DNA of 64,000 nt from Nostoc sp. LEGE 12450. GTDB taxonomy: Bacteria; Cyanobacteriota; Cyanobacteriia; Cyanobacteriales; Nostocaceae. Each line of letters starts with the position of its first letter. Within the stretch, counting starts at the first letter, position 1. The stretch lies in the NCBI RefSeq assembly GCF_015206895.1, contig NZ_JADEXU010000011.1, forward strand, positions 23,821-87,820, read 5' to 3'. Shown piece by piece: positions 36,019 through 45,165 of the stretch. The notes under the pieces were generated by a model. That model was given only the letters and a program-made list of their open reading frames with translations, ran no database searches and was not told the DNA's origin. The position numbers and the translations under genes are program-made.

Positions 36019-37584
36019 TTACCCAACTGCCACCAAAGGCTGAGGTCTTTCAGCTGCTTTGTGCCATACCGATTGTCCTGTCAGCAGTTCTACAACATCC
36101 ATGCCATTACCAATTACACCTGGTACACTTGGATACCCAGCACTCGCCCCTACCAAAAAGAGATTAGGTAACTCTGTCGTATATCCCAGACGATTTAAAC
36201 CAACCTGTTTAGGTACTAATTTCGCACCATAAATATTACCTTGCGGTTGTCCTAAATAAAATTCGCTGGTGGTAGGTGTACCGTAAACTTTCATCCGGGC
36301 ATATTTGTCTACATCGGGAATCAAATCTCGCACACTTGTCATAATCTGCTGATAAAATTCTCGCTTTTTGGCTTTATACGCTTTTGCGTTGCTTTTGTAC
36401 AGATGTTCAAATGGTTCATAAGAACAGACAGTAGCAATTTCTAATACATGATGTCCCTCTGGCCCCATTCCTGGTTCGCTAGATTTCATCGTCGGACAAG
36501 AGAGGAAAATCCACGGTTGGCTAAAGTCACCTTCTAATTGTTGTTGATATTCTCTGTTCAGGTCGCCTGTGGGATAATACCAAACATTCCAGTTACCAAT
36601 GCCGTAGCGTTGAGGATCGAAGCGGCTATCTAAACCCAGGTAGATATTAAAAGCACTGGCTGAGTATTGGTAATTAGTGAGACGTTGATGCTCCTTTTGA
36701 CTCAAAGCTGTAATATCATGCATTAACTCCACTGTTAATTTGGGGTCGAGGTCGCTGATATAAGCTTTGCTGGCTTGATAGCTATTACCATCAGCAAGGA
36801 CACTAAGGACACTATGGTTGCTAACTTGAATATGGCTCACCGGGGTTGAGTACTTGATGACACCTCCACCTGCGGTAACTACATCTGCAATGGTGTCAAC
36901 AAGGTTTTTGAAGTGATGTTTTGGATAATAAGCACCTTCTGAGTAGTCCCAAACTAAAGAAGTGTGGGTGAGTAGTGCAATTTCCTGCGGTGGTAGTGCA
37001 TAGTCGCCACTTTGCCCCGCCAGTAATGCTTGCAGTTTAGGCGATAATCCGACATGGTTATACAAATCTTGGAGTGTCCAATTCCGCTTCCAAAATAAAT
37101 TCAAATATTTTGGTAGTTTTAACCAGTCAGACAACTTTTGATCGTACCAGCGTATCTCATGCACTAGGTTGCGAATTTCTTGGTGGAGTTGCTGAATTTC
37201 ATTGCAGTAATGGTTAATCGCACCAGATTCTTCTGGAAATGTTGAGAGTAAACGCGATCGCAAATTCTCCCATCCCAAAGGAATTTTGAAATCCGCCTCT
37301 GGTGTGATGACTCGATCGATACAGTCAGAATCGAGACTATTAAAAGGCACATTTTGATGAATATAATCGAGAAATTGAGTTATAGTCTGACCAGAACCAC
37401 ATTGAGAGATGTAATGCACATCAGCACAAAAACGGTATTCTCCGTAATCAAAGGTGTGACAGCATCCGCCAGGTAAATAATGTTGCTCTAGAACTACTAC
37501 CCGATAGCCTTGTCGAGTTAAACAGGCTGCGGCCGAAAGCCCACCTAGTCCGGCTCCCAGAATCACATAGTCGAAGATTTCCAT
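36019..37584 (-). CDS. FAD-dependent oxidoreductase, phytoene desaturase/retinol saturase-like
   Basis: A 521-aa flavoprotein. The ATG at 37584 is chosen because AAGGAGG lies 5 bases before it; the frame extends six codons further to a TTG. Motifs: ILGAGLGGLSAAACLTRQGY (8-27), VVLEQHYLPGGCCHTF, and a C-terminal NLFLVGASAGYPSVPGVIGNG that contacts FAD. Family relatives include carotenoid isomerases, desaturases and retinol saturases. It is similar to the gene at 25554-27092 but lies 9 kb away. Substrate unknown. A monocistronic unit. Confidence 0.75.
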   Translation of the reverse strand: MEIFDYVILGAGLGGLSAAACLTRQGYRVVVLEQHYLPGGCCHTFDYGEYRFCADVHYISQCGSGQTITQFLDYIHQNVPFNSLDSDCIDRVITPEADFKIPLGWENLRSRLLSTFPEESGAINHYCNEIQQLHQEIRNLVHEIRWYDQKLSDWLKLPKYLNLFWKRNWTLQDLYNHVGLSPKLQALLAGQSGDYALPPQEIALLTHTSLVWDYSEGAYYPKHHFKNLVDTIADVVTAGGGVIKYSTPVSHIQVSNHSVLSVLADGNSYQASKAYISDLDPKLTVELMHDITALSQKEHQRLTNYQYSASAFNIYLGLDSRFDPQRYGIGNWNVWYYPTGDLNREYQQQLEGDFSQPWIFLSCPTMKSSEPGMGPEGHHVLEIATVCSYEPFEHLYKSNAKAYKAKKREFYQQIMTSVRDLIPDVDKYARMKVYGTPTTSEFYLGQPQGNIYGAKLVPKQVGLNRLGYTTELPNLFLVGASAGYPSVPGVIGNGMDVVELLTGQSVWHKAAERPQPLVAVG

Positions 37585-37602
37585 ATCAGCCTCCTTTGGC
37601 AA

Positions 37603-38676
37603 TTTTGATTTCTATTGATTTCGGTGTTATGACTTTTTATCACCGTTCTTGTAGTTTTAGAAATGCCAAAATACTCAGCGAATCTTCACCTAAATTTGTA
37701 GATTTTATCTAATAAAAACCAGGTAGAAGAAGCATTCGATATAAGGTGTAAGGATTTTTATCGGTGATAATGGTAATTCCTACATCGCTAAATATTTTGA
37801 TATTTAGCGAATAATTTAGCTAACATTTAGATGCCCTGAAGAATGTTTAAAGTAGCCACTTAACTTAGCTACGAATTTTTGCCAAGGCTTGCAGATAAAC
37901 TTTGTCTACCTTGAGAACCGTAGTTTTGTAGTTTTGTAGGTTGGGTGCAGCGATAGAGTAACCCAACATAAATAAGGTGGTAATGTTGGGTTGCCTTTCA
38001 CTCCACCCAACCTACATAAATATATCTTTTAAAAAACTCTAGGTTTCAACATAGATGAGGTTTAGTTAGCAGAAGATAATTTAATAATCTCAGTCTTGTT
38101 AAGGAGCATCCCCAATTTTGCTATTGTGCTGCATTCAGACAGGAATCAGAGAATTAAGAAACGAACCGTAAATAACACAACATCAAGAGATTTATAAAGG
38201 ATTTTTGCGTCAATTTCGTGATTTTTTGAAAAATTTGGATCCTCCCGTATTTTTATCCATCCTTTATTTATTCAGCTTATCGAAAACCGAAAAAATGTTT
38301 GATAATGTTTGCTTTTCTTAATGAATATTGGCTAAGGTTTAAATTACTTTAAAGTATACTTGCTAGATAAGTGCAGGAGCTAAAAAAAGATTATCTTTTA
38401 GGAGCTGAATACCTAGAAAACAGCTATTAAATATCAAAAGTTTATTGCTATTAACACAAGTATGAATGCACAAATTTATACCCTATTCTATACACGTAAT
38501 ATCATTTCTCGAAATACCTGATACAAATGATTTGTCTCTAACTCTTTCCCCCTGCTGCCTATTTGTACCAACTTTAAAGTGAAACAGTATAAGGGCTTCT
38601 CTCAAGGTATTAGATGAGAACTGCTTTGTATCCCAAAATCCTTGTAGAAGTGAGAATGTCACTCTACAATTAACTA
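37603..38676. other. Long intergenic region with one palindromic element
   Basis: 1.07 kb without a supported ORF. It contains the hairpin element at 37935-38016 and, at 38029-38071, a ~40-bp repeat also found near 19671. The stretch 38072-38676 shows nothing beyond AT-rich DNA. Confidence 0.6.
37935..38016. repeat. TGTAGGTTGGGTG palindromic element, copy 1
   Basis: TGTAGGTTGGGTGCAG and CTCCACCCAACCTACA flank an inner pair AACCCAACAT/ATGTTGGGTT, so the ~82-bp element folds into one long hairpin. A relative is at 48435-48510. Confidence 0.75.
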
Positions 38677-39624
38677 ATGACTATTGACCCATTTGCAGCA
38701 CTTGTAGGACAACCGCAAGCCATAGAATTACTGACTCAGGCTGTCAGACAAAACCGGGTTGCTCCAGCGTATCTATTTGTGGGGCCAGATGGTGTAGGAA
38801 GAAGTTTAGCAGCCAGGTGTTTTGTGGAATTGCTATTTTCTAGTGAGTTGGGAGTCACTGCGGCTTTACAAAACCGTTTGCGTCAGGGGAACCATCCAGC
38901 TTTGTTGTGGGTGCAACCCACGTACCAATACCAGGGACAACGATTAACAGCAGCAGAAGCGGCTGAGAAAGGACTGAAGCGTAAAGCACCACCTGTAATT
39001 CGGCTAGAGCAAATTCGGGAAATTACCGAGTTTTTAAGTCGTCCGCCCTTGGAAGCACCAAGGAATGTGGTGGTGCTGGAAGAAGCCCAAACAATGGCAG
39101 AAGCCGCAGCCAACGCTTTACTTAAAACCTTGGAAGAACCGGGACAGGCGACGTTAATTTTAATTGCACCTACACCTGAGTCTGTTTTGCCAACTTTGGT
39201 GTCACGCTGTCAACGCATTCCTTTTTATCGCTTAGATGCACAGTCTTTGACTGTTGTACTTACACAAACAGGTCATCAAGAAATTTTACAAAATCAGGCA
39301 GTGCTGAGTATAGCAGCTGGCAGTGCTGGAAGTGCGATCGCATCTTACGAGCAATTACAAACTATTCCCCTGGAGTTACTCGAAGATTTGAAAAAAGCCC
39401 CTGCCTCCTACCGCAAAGCCTTGGAGTTAGCCAAGAAAATTGATAAGGATTTAGATACAGAAGCCCAACTGTGGTTAGTTGATTACCTTCAGCAATTCTA
39501 CTGGCAGCGCTGGCATCAACCCAGTATTATTAATCAGCTAGAACAATCTCGTAAATACTTGCTTGCTTACGCTCAACCCAGGCTGGTTTGGGAATGTCTG
39601 CTTCTATCTATATGTCAAAAATGA
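38677..39624 (+). CDS. holB: DNA polymerase III subunit delta'
   Basis: A 315-aa clamp-loader subunit. AAA+ features: FAALVGQPQAIELL start, a Walker A-like GPDGVGRSL (degenerate, lacking the usual GKT, as in delta' proteins that do not hydrolyse ATP), the VVLEEAQTMAEAAANALLKTLEEPG stretch (Walker B and sensor region) and SRCQRIPF (SRC motif). In the clamp loader it stacks with the tau/gamma subunits and delta. Size and motifs are typical for cyanobacteria. The start ATG overlaps nothing; monocistronic. Confidence 0.9.
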   Translation: MTIDPFAALVGQPQAIELLTQAVRQNRVAPAYLFVGPDGVGRSLAARCFVELLFSSELGVTAALQNRLRQGNHPALLWVQPTYQYQGQRLTAAEAAEKGLKRKAPPVIRLEQIREITEFLSRPPLEAPRNVVVLEEAQTMAEAAANALLKTLEEPGQATLILIAPTPESVLPTLVSRCQRIPFYRLDAQSLTVVLTQTGHQEILQNQAVLSIAAGSAGSAIASYEQLQTIPLELLEDLKKAPASYRKALELAKKIDKDLDTEAQLWLVDYLQQFYWQRWHQPSIINQLEQSRKYLLAYAQPRLVWECLLLSICQK

Positions 39625-39882
39625 AAATTGCATTCACAAACTTTTGTACAAATAGCAATATTAAATAATATTGCTTAAACGCCTGTAAATAATTAGTACT
39701 TGCGTATTATTGATATTAAGCTACGCAAAACATCTTGTAGAAAATGCGGCGAGTTAAAAGACATTACCCAAAGGCACTGAAATTTGCTTAATTTTTAAAT
39801 CTTCATAGCAAACAAAAGTCTTGCGGGGGATGACTAATAAAGGCTGTCCGATTACTATCTTTGAAGATTGTACCCGTGACTT

Positions 39883-40503
39883 ATGATGAAGTTATCGCAG
39901 ACAATTCCAGTTCTTTTTTTAGGGGCAATTTTGGCTGTGCTTTCTCCTGAACTTTGTGCTGCTTTCAATGTTCAAGAGGTAGCTAGTCTTGGTCAAACAT
40001 CAAGCGATTTCCCAATAGTCAAATCAGCAGGATTGTCCCCCGATATGGATGTCCCTTGGTCGAAAGCCGTGAGAATCGTTGACCCCTTTGAAGGGGAATT
40101 TCTTGGGGTTTTTGACCGCAACTCTTTAGGTGGCTATTTGTACCGTGAAGGTTCAAAGCAAGTTATTAGCTTGTGGACTCCTTCAAGCATTCGAGTCCTT
40201 ATGACAGTAAATTCTGGTCAAGCAACGTCTTCTTTCTATACCGCAGGTTATGTATATCCCAGACCTGACTTTATTAGGTTTGTCACTACTAAGAAAGTCG
40301 ATAAAATTTTGCTCAAAGTCAGAGAAAAAGTTTTTAAATTAGACGGTTCAACCGGTAGTTTTGCTGTCAGTCAAGAATTAGCTACTGCTTTAAAAAATGC
40401 TCCAGATGAGAACTTAAACATCAGGCTAATCTTGGAAGGTGGTCAAACTGTTGATAGCGAAATTGGCAAAGGTACAGTGAAAGGTTGGCGAAGCATTTAC
40501 TAA
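39883..40503 (+). CDS. Secreted protein of unknown function
   Basis: A 206-aa protein with two adjacent ATGs (39883 and 39886) and a signal peptide (LSQTIPVLFLGAILAVLSPELCAAF, cleavage probably after CAA). The mature ~180 residues are a beta-rich domain with no motif I recognise (FEGEFLGVFDRNSLGGYLY, IRFVTTKKVDKILLKVREKVFKLDGSTG). It probably acts in the periplasm or outside. No operon partners. Confidence 0.7.
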   Translation: MMKLSQTIPVLFLGAILAVLSPELCAAFNVQEVASLGQTSSDFPIVKSAGLSPDMDVPWSKAVRIVDPFEGEFLGVFDRNSLGGYLYREGSKQVISLWTPSSIRVLMTVNSGQATSSFYTAGYVYPRPDFIRFVTTKKVDKILLKVREKVFKLDGSTGSFAVSQELATALKNAPDENLNIRLILEGGQTVDSEIGKGTVKGWRSIY

Positions 40504-40665
40504 GCAAAAGCTCTTATCTGAGACATAATTCTGATTCAAACGATGACCAAATAATTACTAATTTGTAATACTTCTAGAAAGTGCAAAGCGCTACTTAATT
40601 AGTAACTATATGAATGATCGTGAGACATTGCTGGCGTTTAGAGGTCTAGTCTGAAACGCCCAATT

Positions 40666-40694
40666 GCATAGGTGTAGTCCGTCGTAGACATCGC
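40666..40694. repeat. Dispersed repeat copy downstream of the HTH gene
   Basis: The GTAGTCCGTCGTAGACATCG variant of the five-copy repeat, ending 8 bp before the stop of the gene at 40702. Confidence 0.7.
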
Positions 40695-40701
40695 TCTTTA
40701 A

Positions 40702-40977
40702 TCATCCAAGGCTTTGAGACTGCTGGTAGCGGCGTAAAGCAGATTGGATATTTTTTTTACAAACCTCTTCACCAATTACTTGAGAAAGCGATCGCCACAA
40801 CTGAGAACCCACTTGTTTGATATAGTCGTGTTCATAACTTATCTGCTCCGCAATTTCCGCATAGGTGTGTCCTAGCCAACTTTCCAGCAAAACCACAGAT
40901 TGAACATCATTGAGTCTTTGCCCAAAAGTAGAGCATAAAAGAGTATCGACTAGATTCAGCGCCTCTTGTGCTGTCAT
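40702..40977 (-). CDS. Free-standing vMAP-type N-terminal HTH domain protein
   Basis: A 91-aa protein consisting of one domain: NLVDTLLCSTFGQRLNDVQSVVLLESWLGHTYAEIAEQI, then YEHDYIKQVGSQLWRSLSQVIGEEV and IQSALRRY. This pattern is the helix-turn-helix found at the N-terminus of cyanobacterial NACHT/AAA and pentapeptide or WD40 proteins (the vWA-MoxR-associated protein N-terminal domain). Here it is not fused to an NTPase. It may be a free adaptor, a remnant of a larger gene or a small regulator. Divergent from the amidase gene (197 bp between the starts). Confidence 0.75.
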   Translation of the reverse strand: MTAQEALNLVDTLLCSTFGQRLNDVQSVVLLESWLGHTYAEIAEQISYEHDYIKQVGSQLWRSLSQVIGEEVCKKNIQSALRRYQQSQSLG

Positions 40978-41173
40978 GGGTGAGCCTGCTTTATTTCTAC
41001 GTTGAACTTAAGAAATATCTCCTTGAAATAATATATTTACGTAAAATGTCACATTTATTTACAGCAAAAACTCACTTTATCTCACCGACAGAGCGCTTAT
41101 ATTTAAGCTAATAATTAATACAGTGTAATTAAATTATGCTTGCATCTCAAAGTATAAAAAGGAAATCAACAAG

Positions 41174-41935
41174 ATGAAATTTGGTATTGATATGGGACAC
41201 AATTGTCCTCCAGATACAGGAGCAACAGGCATCAAACAAGAAGATGCTTTAACTAAAGCAGTTGGTACACAATTGATACAAAAACTCAGAGCAGAAAATC
41301 ATACCGCCATCGATTGCACTCCTACAAGCGCTAGCAGCGTAACCGATTCTCTCAGACAAAGAACTAATAAGGCAAATGCCAATAACGTTAATGTCTATGT
41401 TTCGATTCATTTTAATAAATTTAACGCTAAAGCTCATGGCACAGAAATTTATGCCATTAGTAACGCATCACAAGGTATTGCTGAATCAGTTCTCAAAGAA
41501 ATTGTTCAACTTGGTTTTTATAACAGAGGGGTGAAAGATACAGGTTTCTTTGTTCTGAAGAATACACAAATGCCAGCTATTTTAATTGAGTGCTGCTTTT
41601 GTGATGCCAAAGTAGATATGGATCTATTCGATGTTGAAAAAATGGCGGAAGCAATTAAAGATGGATTAATAGGTCAGCCAAAACCAAAGGAACCTAAAGC
41701 TGATAAGAAATACGTTTTGGAAATTACAACAAAAACCTTCTTAAAGCCTTCTACAGAACAGGCATCAGACTTACCAAAAGATTCTATCTTTGAGATTGAG
41801 CCAGGAGATTACCCAATTTTAGATGTCATTTTTGAAGAAAATCATTATTCGGTTAAGTGGCCCGATCAAAGTAAAGGAAACCGAAATGAGCATTTTGTTT
41901 ATGCTGGACATGCCAAAGTTATAGAAAAAGATTAA
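41174..41935 (+). CDS. N-acetylmuramoyl-L-alanine amidase (Amidase_3) without signal peptide
   Basis: A 253-aa peptidoglycan amidase. Zinc-site motifs: DMGHNCPPDTGA (H9), the second acidic ligand in QEDALTKAVG (E23 or nearby), VSIHFNKFNAKAHGTEIY (H at ~79) and the catalytic Glu in PAILIECCFCDAKVDM. Residues ~175-253 are a small beta domain (YVLEITTKTFLKPS...), perhaps a wall-binding or SH3-like module. There is no N-terminal signal, unlike AmiC-type enzymes. A good RBS (AAGGA) precedes it. A perfect 16-bp hairpin (41966-42000) separates it from the next cell-wall hydrolase gene, which suggests related roles. Confidence 0.85.
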   Translation: MKFGIDMGHNCPPDTGATGIKQEDALTKAVGTQLIQKLRAENHTAIDCTPTSASSVTDSLRQRTNKANANNVNVYVSIHFNKFNAKAHGTEIYAISNASQGIAESVLKEIVQLGFYNRGVKDTGFFVLKNTQMPAILIECCFCDAKVDMDLFDVEKMAEAIKDGLIGQPKPKEPKADKKYVLEITTKTFLKPSTEQASDLPKDSIFEIEPGDYPILDVIFEENHYSVKWPDQSKGNRNEHFVYAGHAKVIEKD

Positions 41936-41965
41936 CTAATTCTATTTCAATCATTGATTAATATC

Positions 41966-42000
41966 TAGAACCCCGATTTATTAGATAAATCGGGGTTCTA
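41966..42000 (+). other. Perfect 16-bp hairpin between two lysin genes
   Basis: TAGAACCCCGATTTAT, a 3-nt loop, and ATAAATCGGGGTTCTA. There is no T-run. It lies 31 bp past the amidase stop and 27 bp before the next ATG, so it might shield or attenuate the transcript. Confidence 0.7.
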
Positions 42001-42026
42001 CAAATAGTTTTTACAAGGAAAAACTC

Positions 42027-43592
42027 ATGCCATTACTAGATGATTTAGTAAACAATTATTCTAACAAAGATTTAGTCAAAATATTTACACAAGTTGGTAT
42101 TGAAAGTGCAAAAATTACCGATATCAATCGGCAAATCTTAAAAGAAGTTACCCTCGCTCAATGGTTACTAGAGTCTGCCAGAGCTAAAAGCGACCTTGCT
42201 GTCAATGCTAATAATTTTGCGGGATTAAAATGGCGAATTCCTGATATGAAAGGGTTTGCCGAACCTTTGAAAATCAAGGTTCCTTCTGAACCAGAAGAAG
42301 TTGAGTTCTGTAAATTTACGGATATAGACGCTTTTATTATTGGTTATTGGAAGTTTTTAACTCGCACACCGTATAAAGGTTTAGAGGAATATACTAATAC
42401 ACCAGAAAATTTTCTTGGCTTTCTCAAGGCTAAAGGCTATTCATCCGACCCTAAATATGTCAGTAAAGTTGTAGACTTGCTTCCAGAGGCACAAAAGTTA
42501 CTGGCTAATACAGATGGAGTTACTATTCCCACTTCAGTGGAACAACTTCAGTTAATTCGTGTGCCAAAAGAAGTTGAATTAGGGCAAAATTTCAGGGTTG
42601 AAGGCGTAGCACCTTTAATCGACAGTGGCAAAGTTTTGTCGATTACGAGCGACGATAAATTTACAGTCCTAAGTGTAGCAATTAGTCAGGATGGCAAATG
42701 GCAATTTGATTTCGTCTTTAAGCAAGCAGGCGATCGCCGGATGATAATTACTGTTGACGATCAAACTCTAGAGATCCCCATTAAAGTTGTTGTTCCTTTT
42801 GATCACAAGGACGATGAGAACACTCAACAACCTACAGCATCCAGCTTACCAGGAGCGAAGGTAATTAAACTCGATGGTAGTGTGGGAATTGGCGGAGTCA
42901 ATAAAGCTGCTGATGTTAAGGCTATTAAGGCGCGATTGTATGAGCTAGGCTACAAATGGGTAGGCGATCCTGACAGTGCAGACAGAGACAGAGGACTATT
43001 TGATGCGATCAAACTATTTCAATCAATTATTGCCGGTCGCAGTACTGTTAATGGTGATGGTAGAGTTGATGTTGGTGGAATAACTCATCGATGGTTGCAA
43101 GCTGCTAATGCACCACGGTGGGAGTTGATGCCAAAAAGTGACCCGAATAATGGTTTAGTTAACGGTGAACTGGAAGATACTCAAGATAACCACGATTTTG
43201 GAACACACTGGTTAGCTGATGTGATTAAAAAAATTGCCCAAGATTATCAAAACAGTTATCGTAATACTCATCCCCTAGCCGCTCCATTCGCAATTAACGA
43301 TGTTAGTCTTCCTCATGGAGGCGATACTCCCGATCATCATGGACATGAAACTGGCATGATGTGCGATATTTATTTACCCCAAAAAAATGGGAATTTTGGT
43401 GGTATTGTTTGGTCAAGTTCTAACTACGATCGAGATGCTGCACGAGCTATTCTCAAGTCGATTACTAATCAAAAGCTGGTACGGGCAGTCTTTTTCAACG
43501 ATCAACAGCTAATTAAAGAGGGACTTTGTGTTTCTCTAAATGGTCACGACAATCATATTCATTTTGAAATTAACCCACCAGTAAGGAGCTAA
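42027..43592 (+). CDS. Modular cell-wall hydrolase: glucosaminidase plus MepA-like endopeptidase
   Basis: A 521-aa protein with no signal peptide. Domains: residues ~25-160, a FlgJ/glucosaminidase-like domain (LKEVTLAQWLLESARAKSDL, NNFAGLKWR, FLKAKGYSSDPKY); ~175-260, an Ig-like beta domain; ~285-365, a peptidoglycan-binding-like module (DVKAIKARLYELGYKWVGDP); ~390-521, a zinc endopeptidase domain resembling MepA/LAS peptidases, with HHGHETGMMCDIY and HDNHIHFEI giving the His/Asp ligands. So it can cut both glycan and peptide bonds. It follows the amidase by 91 bp, with an AAGGA RBS. Likely a lysin released by an unusual route or by lysis. Confidence 0.8.
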   Translation: MPLLDDLVNNYSNKDLVKIFTQVGIESAKITDINRQILKEVTLAQWLLESARAKSDLAVNANNFAGLKWRIPDMKGFAEPLKIKVPSEPEEVEFCKFTDIDAFIIGYWKFLTRTPYKGLEEYTNTPENFLGFLKAKGYSSDPKYVSKVVDLLPEAQKLLANTDGVTIPTSVEQLQLIRVPKEVELGQNFRVEGVAPLIDSGKVLSITSDDKFTVLSVAISQDGKWQFDFVFKQAGDRRMIITVDDQTLEIPIKVVVPFDHKDDENTQQPTASSLPGAKVIKLDGSVGIGGVNKAADVKAIKARLYELGYKWVGDPDSADRDRGLFDAIKLFQSIIAGRSTVNGDGRVDVGGITHRWLQAANAPRWELMPKSDPNNGLVNGELEDTQDNHDFGTHWLADVIKKIAQDYQNSYRNTHPLAAPFAINDVSLPHGGDTPDHHGHETGMMCDIYLPQKNGNFGGIVWSSSNYDRDAARAILKSITNQKLVRAVFFNDQQLIKEGLCVSLNGHDNHIHFEINPPVRS

Positions 43593-43621
43593 TTGTTGGT
43601 GAGTTTTAGATACCTTGGATT

Positions 43622-44935
43622 TTACAACTTCTGCCCTGCGTAAATGGATCGCACTTCACCGTTACGACGGATGACAGCTTCGCCATTACTAACCTCTACC
43701 AATGTCCAACCGCTTTGGCCAATGCTTTCACCCATATTGATACGGCGAGTTACGCCATCAATTTTAAACAAAGCGGCAGATTTGTTACCTAACTCTAGCA
43801 ATCCTTCTAGGGTATTACTCGGAGCGGCTGCGATCGCAGTTGCTGGATATACTTGTTCTTGGGTAATAGTTGGTTCTGACTCTGGCGCGAGTGCTGCACG
43901 TAATGGAACCACTGGTAATGCAGGTAGAGGCTTGGGTGTTTGCCGCACGGTAATAGGTGCAGTTCGTCCAGCTACAGGTTTAAGTTCTGCTCGTACAGCC
44001 GCCGCTAACATATTGACGGTTACAGGCTTGGCAGCTTGTCGCACCGTATTTAGGGCACTTTTCACCATGTTAGGTGGAGATGCCTGCAATGCATTGGCAA
44101 CTTGTGGTAGAAGTGTGGGACTACCAGGAATTGCTGGCAGCGCGTAGCGCATTGGCGACGGCGCTTGATAAACAGGAACATAGATCCGTTCAACAACGCT
44201 GCCAGAACGGTTAGGGGCTGGTGGTGTATTATTGGCCAGAAGTGGAAGTGGTGGTAAATTACCAGTTATTTGCCCGTTACCAAGGGCTATTTGATTAGTA
44301 TTTGTGTGACTGGAGAATCCCGAACTGAAAGATTTTTGATTGCCTTTTAATTCTTGCTTGTCTATAACTGCCAGCGCTCCTAGCATATAGTCAACCAAAT
44401 CTGCCTCAATTTCTGTTTTTCCAGGCAATTGTGATTGCGTTTGCGGCGCTAGAAGAGCTTGCTGGGTCAAGTTGGGATTTAAAAGATATACGACTCCAGA
44501 CTGTACCAAGTAGAGAATACCAGCGATCGCCACGCCTAAAGTTGTTCCGACAATCAGCAGTTTGCCCAAAGTCCGACTGCTTTTTTGACGCTTTCTACTA
44601 ACTGGTTTAATGGTGCCGTTATCAAAGACAACGGTACTCAAGTGCTTGTTGTTATTTTGAGTAACTGACTGTCCGTTTGGTAAGATAATCTGCGGTATCG
44701 TAACTGTTTGCAGAGGCACGTATTCTGGAGGCGAGTCGCGTTGAGCTTTGTTCTGCCTACCATGCCTAATGGTTTGAGAAGGCAGATTATCACTAACATC
44801 CAGAATGTAGTCGATATCGGCAAAGAGTTCATCCATGAGACCATCAGCATAGTTTTCTATCGACCAAGGCTCGTTGGCGATTAAGTCTTCTGATGGTTCT
44901 GGTACTATGAGACGGGTACTGGCTTCTTGTAACAT
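43622..44935 (-). CDS. Single-pass membrane protein with a GspC/PilP-like C-terminal domain
   Basis: A 437-aa protein. The N-terminal ~125 residues are cytoplasmic and acidic, one membrane helix follows (LLIVGTTLGVAIAGILYLVQ, ~128-150), then a long Ala/Pro/Thr-rich linker and a ~55-residue C-terminal beta domain (ALFKIDGVTRRINMGESIG and GWTLVEVSNGEAVIRRNGE). This end resembles the small periplasmic domains of pilus or secretion proteins such as GspC or PilP, as a fold-level guess only. It is next to mnmG but not clearly in an operon with it. Function unknown. Confidence 0.6.
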   Translation of the reverse strand: MLQEASTRLIVPEPSEDLIANEPWSIENYADGLMDELFADIDYILDVSDNLPSQTIRHGRQNKAQRDSPPEYVPLQTVTIPQIILPNGQSVTQNNNKHLSTVVFDNGTIKPVSRKRQKSSRTLGKLLIVGTTLGVAIAGILYLVQSGVVYLLNPNLTQQALLAPQTQSQLPGKTEIEADLVDYMLGALAVIDKQELKGNQKSFSSGFSSHTNTNQIALGNGQITGNLPPLPLLANNTPPAPNRSGSVVERIYVPVYQAPSPMRYALPAIPGSPTLLPQVANALQASPPNMVKSALNTVRQAAKPVTVNMLAAAVRAELKPVAGRTAPITVRQTPKPLPALPVVPLRAALAPESEPTITQEQVYPATAIAAAPSNTLEGLLELGNKSAALFKIDGVTRRINMGESIGQSGWTLVEVSNGEAVIRRNGEVRSIYAGQKL

Positions 44936-45165
44936 AGACGTTCTGGGTTATTGCTAGGACGAGGAAACGCCGCGCCTACTGCCTGGGAATTAGGATTACA
45001 GATGAGATATCCAATCCACCGTCTTATTGAGACGAGTTGGTTGAGCGTTGGTATTAAAATCAACTTTAATCTGGAGATTGTTGATGATAGCAGTACTAAT
45101 AGTTATGTCATCTATCATACCAATCTCCCTGCCTACTACTATACTCAGTCTTTATCAAGTTTGTG

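Noticed and set aside
43644..44147. 167-codon plus-strand ORF antisense to the membrane protein gene
   Set aside because: Its composition mirrors the Ala/Pro/Thr-rich linker of the minus-strand gene, which has a membrane helix and a conserved-looking end domain. It is a shadow frame.
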